Assembly: GCA_016934095.1 (NCBI GenBank) | Contig: JAFGTO010000275.1 | Location: forward strand, 1-5,770 | DNA: 5,770 bases | Direction: 5' to 3' | DNA from: Candidatus Glassiibacteriota bacterium | GTDB taxonomy: Bacteria > Gemmatimonadota > Glassbacteria > GWA2-58-10 | Shown: positions 5,763 to 5,770 of the stretch, in pieces | How the letters are laid out: each line of letters opens with the position of its first letter | Position numbering within the stretch: position 1 is the first letter of the stretch | Notes under the pieces: generated by a model | The model's database searches: none | Told to the model about the DNA's origin: nothing | The model's input: the letters and a program-made list of their open reading frames with translations, nothing else | Translations under genes and position numbers: made by a program

Positions 5763-5770
5763 CAATTACC

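Overview
The window is GC-rich bacterial DNA (roughly 60-65% GC by eye) with Shine-Dalgarno sequences ahead of each complete gene. It holds the 3' end of one gene, three complete genes, and short non-coding stretches containing several inverted repeats. A probable lipoprotein, a dockerin-tagged secreted beta-helix protein and a heparinase II/III-type lyase suggest a Gram-negative, polysaccharide-degrading heterotroph. An uncultured FCB-group or similar environmental lineage would fit, but this is a guess from gene style and not a placement.

Layout: positions 1-151 carry the C-terminus of an unrecognised plus-strand protein. A 198-base gap follows, with a possible terminator, a possible promoter and a leader hairpin. 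Positions 350-1633 (+) encode an eight-helix ZIP-like metal transporter with a complete cyclic-nucleotide-binding domain inserted in its large central loop. It converges, with only 14 bases between stop codons, on a heparinase II/III-like lipoprotein (1648-3834, -). A gap of about 230 bases separates this from the divergently transcribed 4067-5590 (+) gene, which encodes a secreted right-handed beta-helix protein ending in a type I dockerin. The last 180 bases hold no gene but a run of hairpins, one of which looks like a Rho-independent terminator.

How they fit: the lyase and the beta-helix/dockerin protein share an intergenic region and both look like extracytoplasmic carbohydrate-active proteins, so they may act on the same acidic polysaccharide. 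The transporter looks functionally separate. Its architecture suggests metal transport gated by cAMP or a similar ligand, and it is the most unusual item here. I did not find a CRISPR array, tRNA, rRNA or transposase gene.
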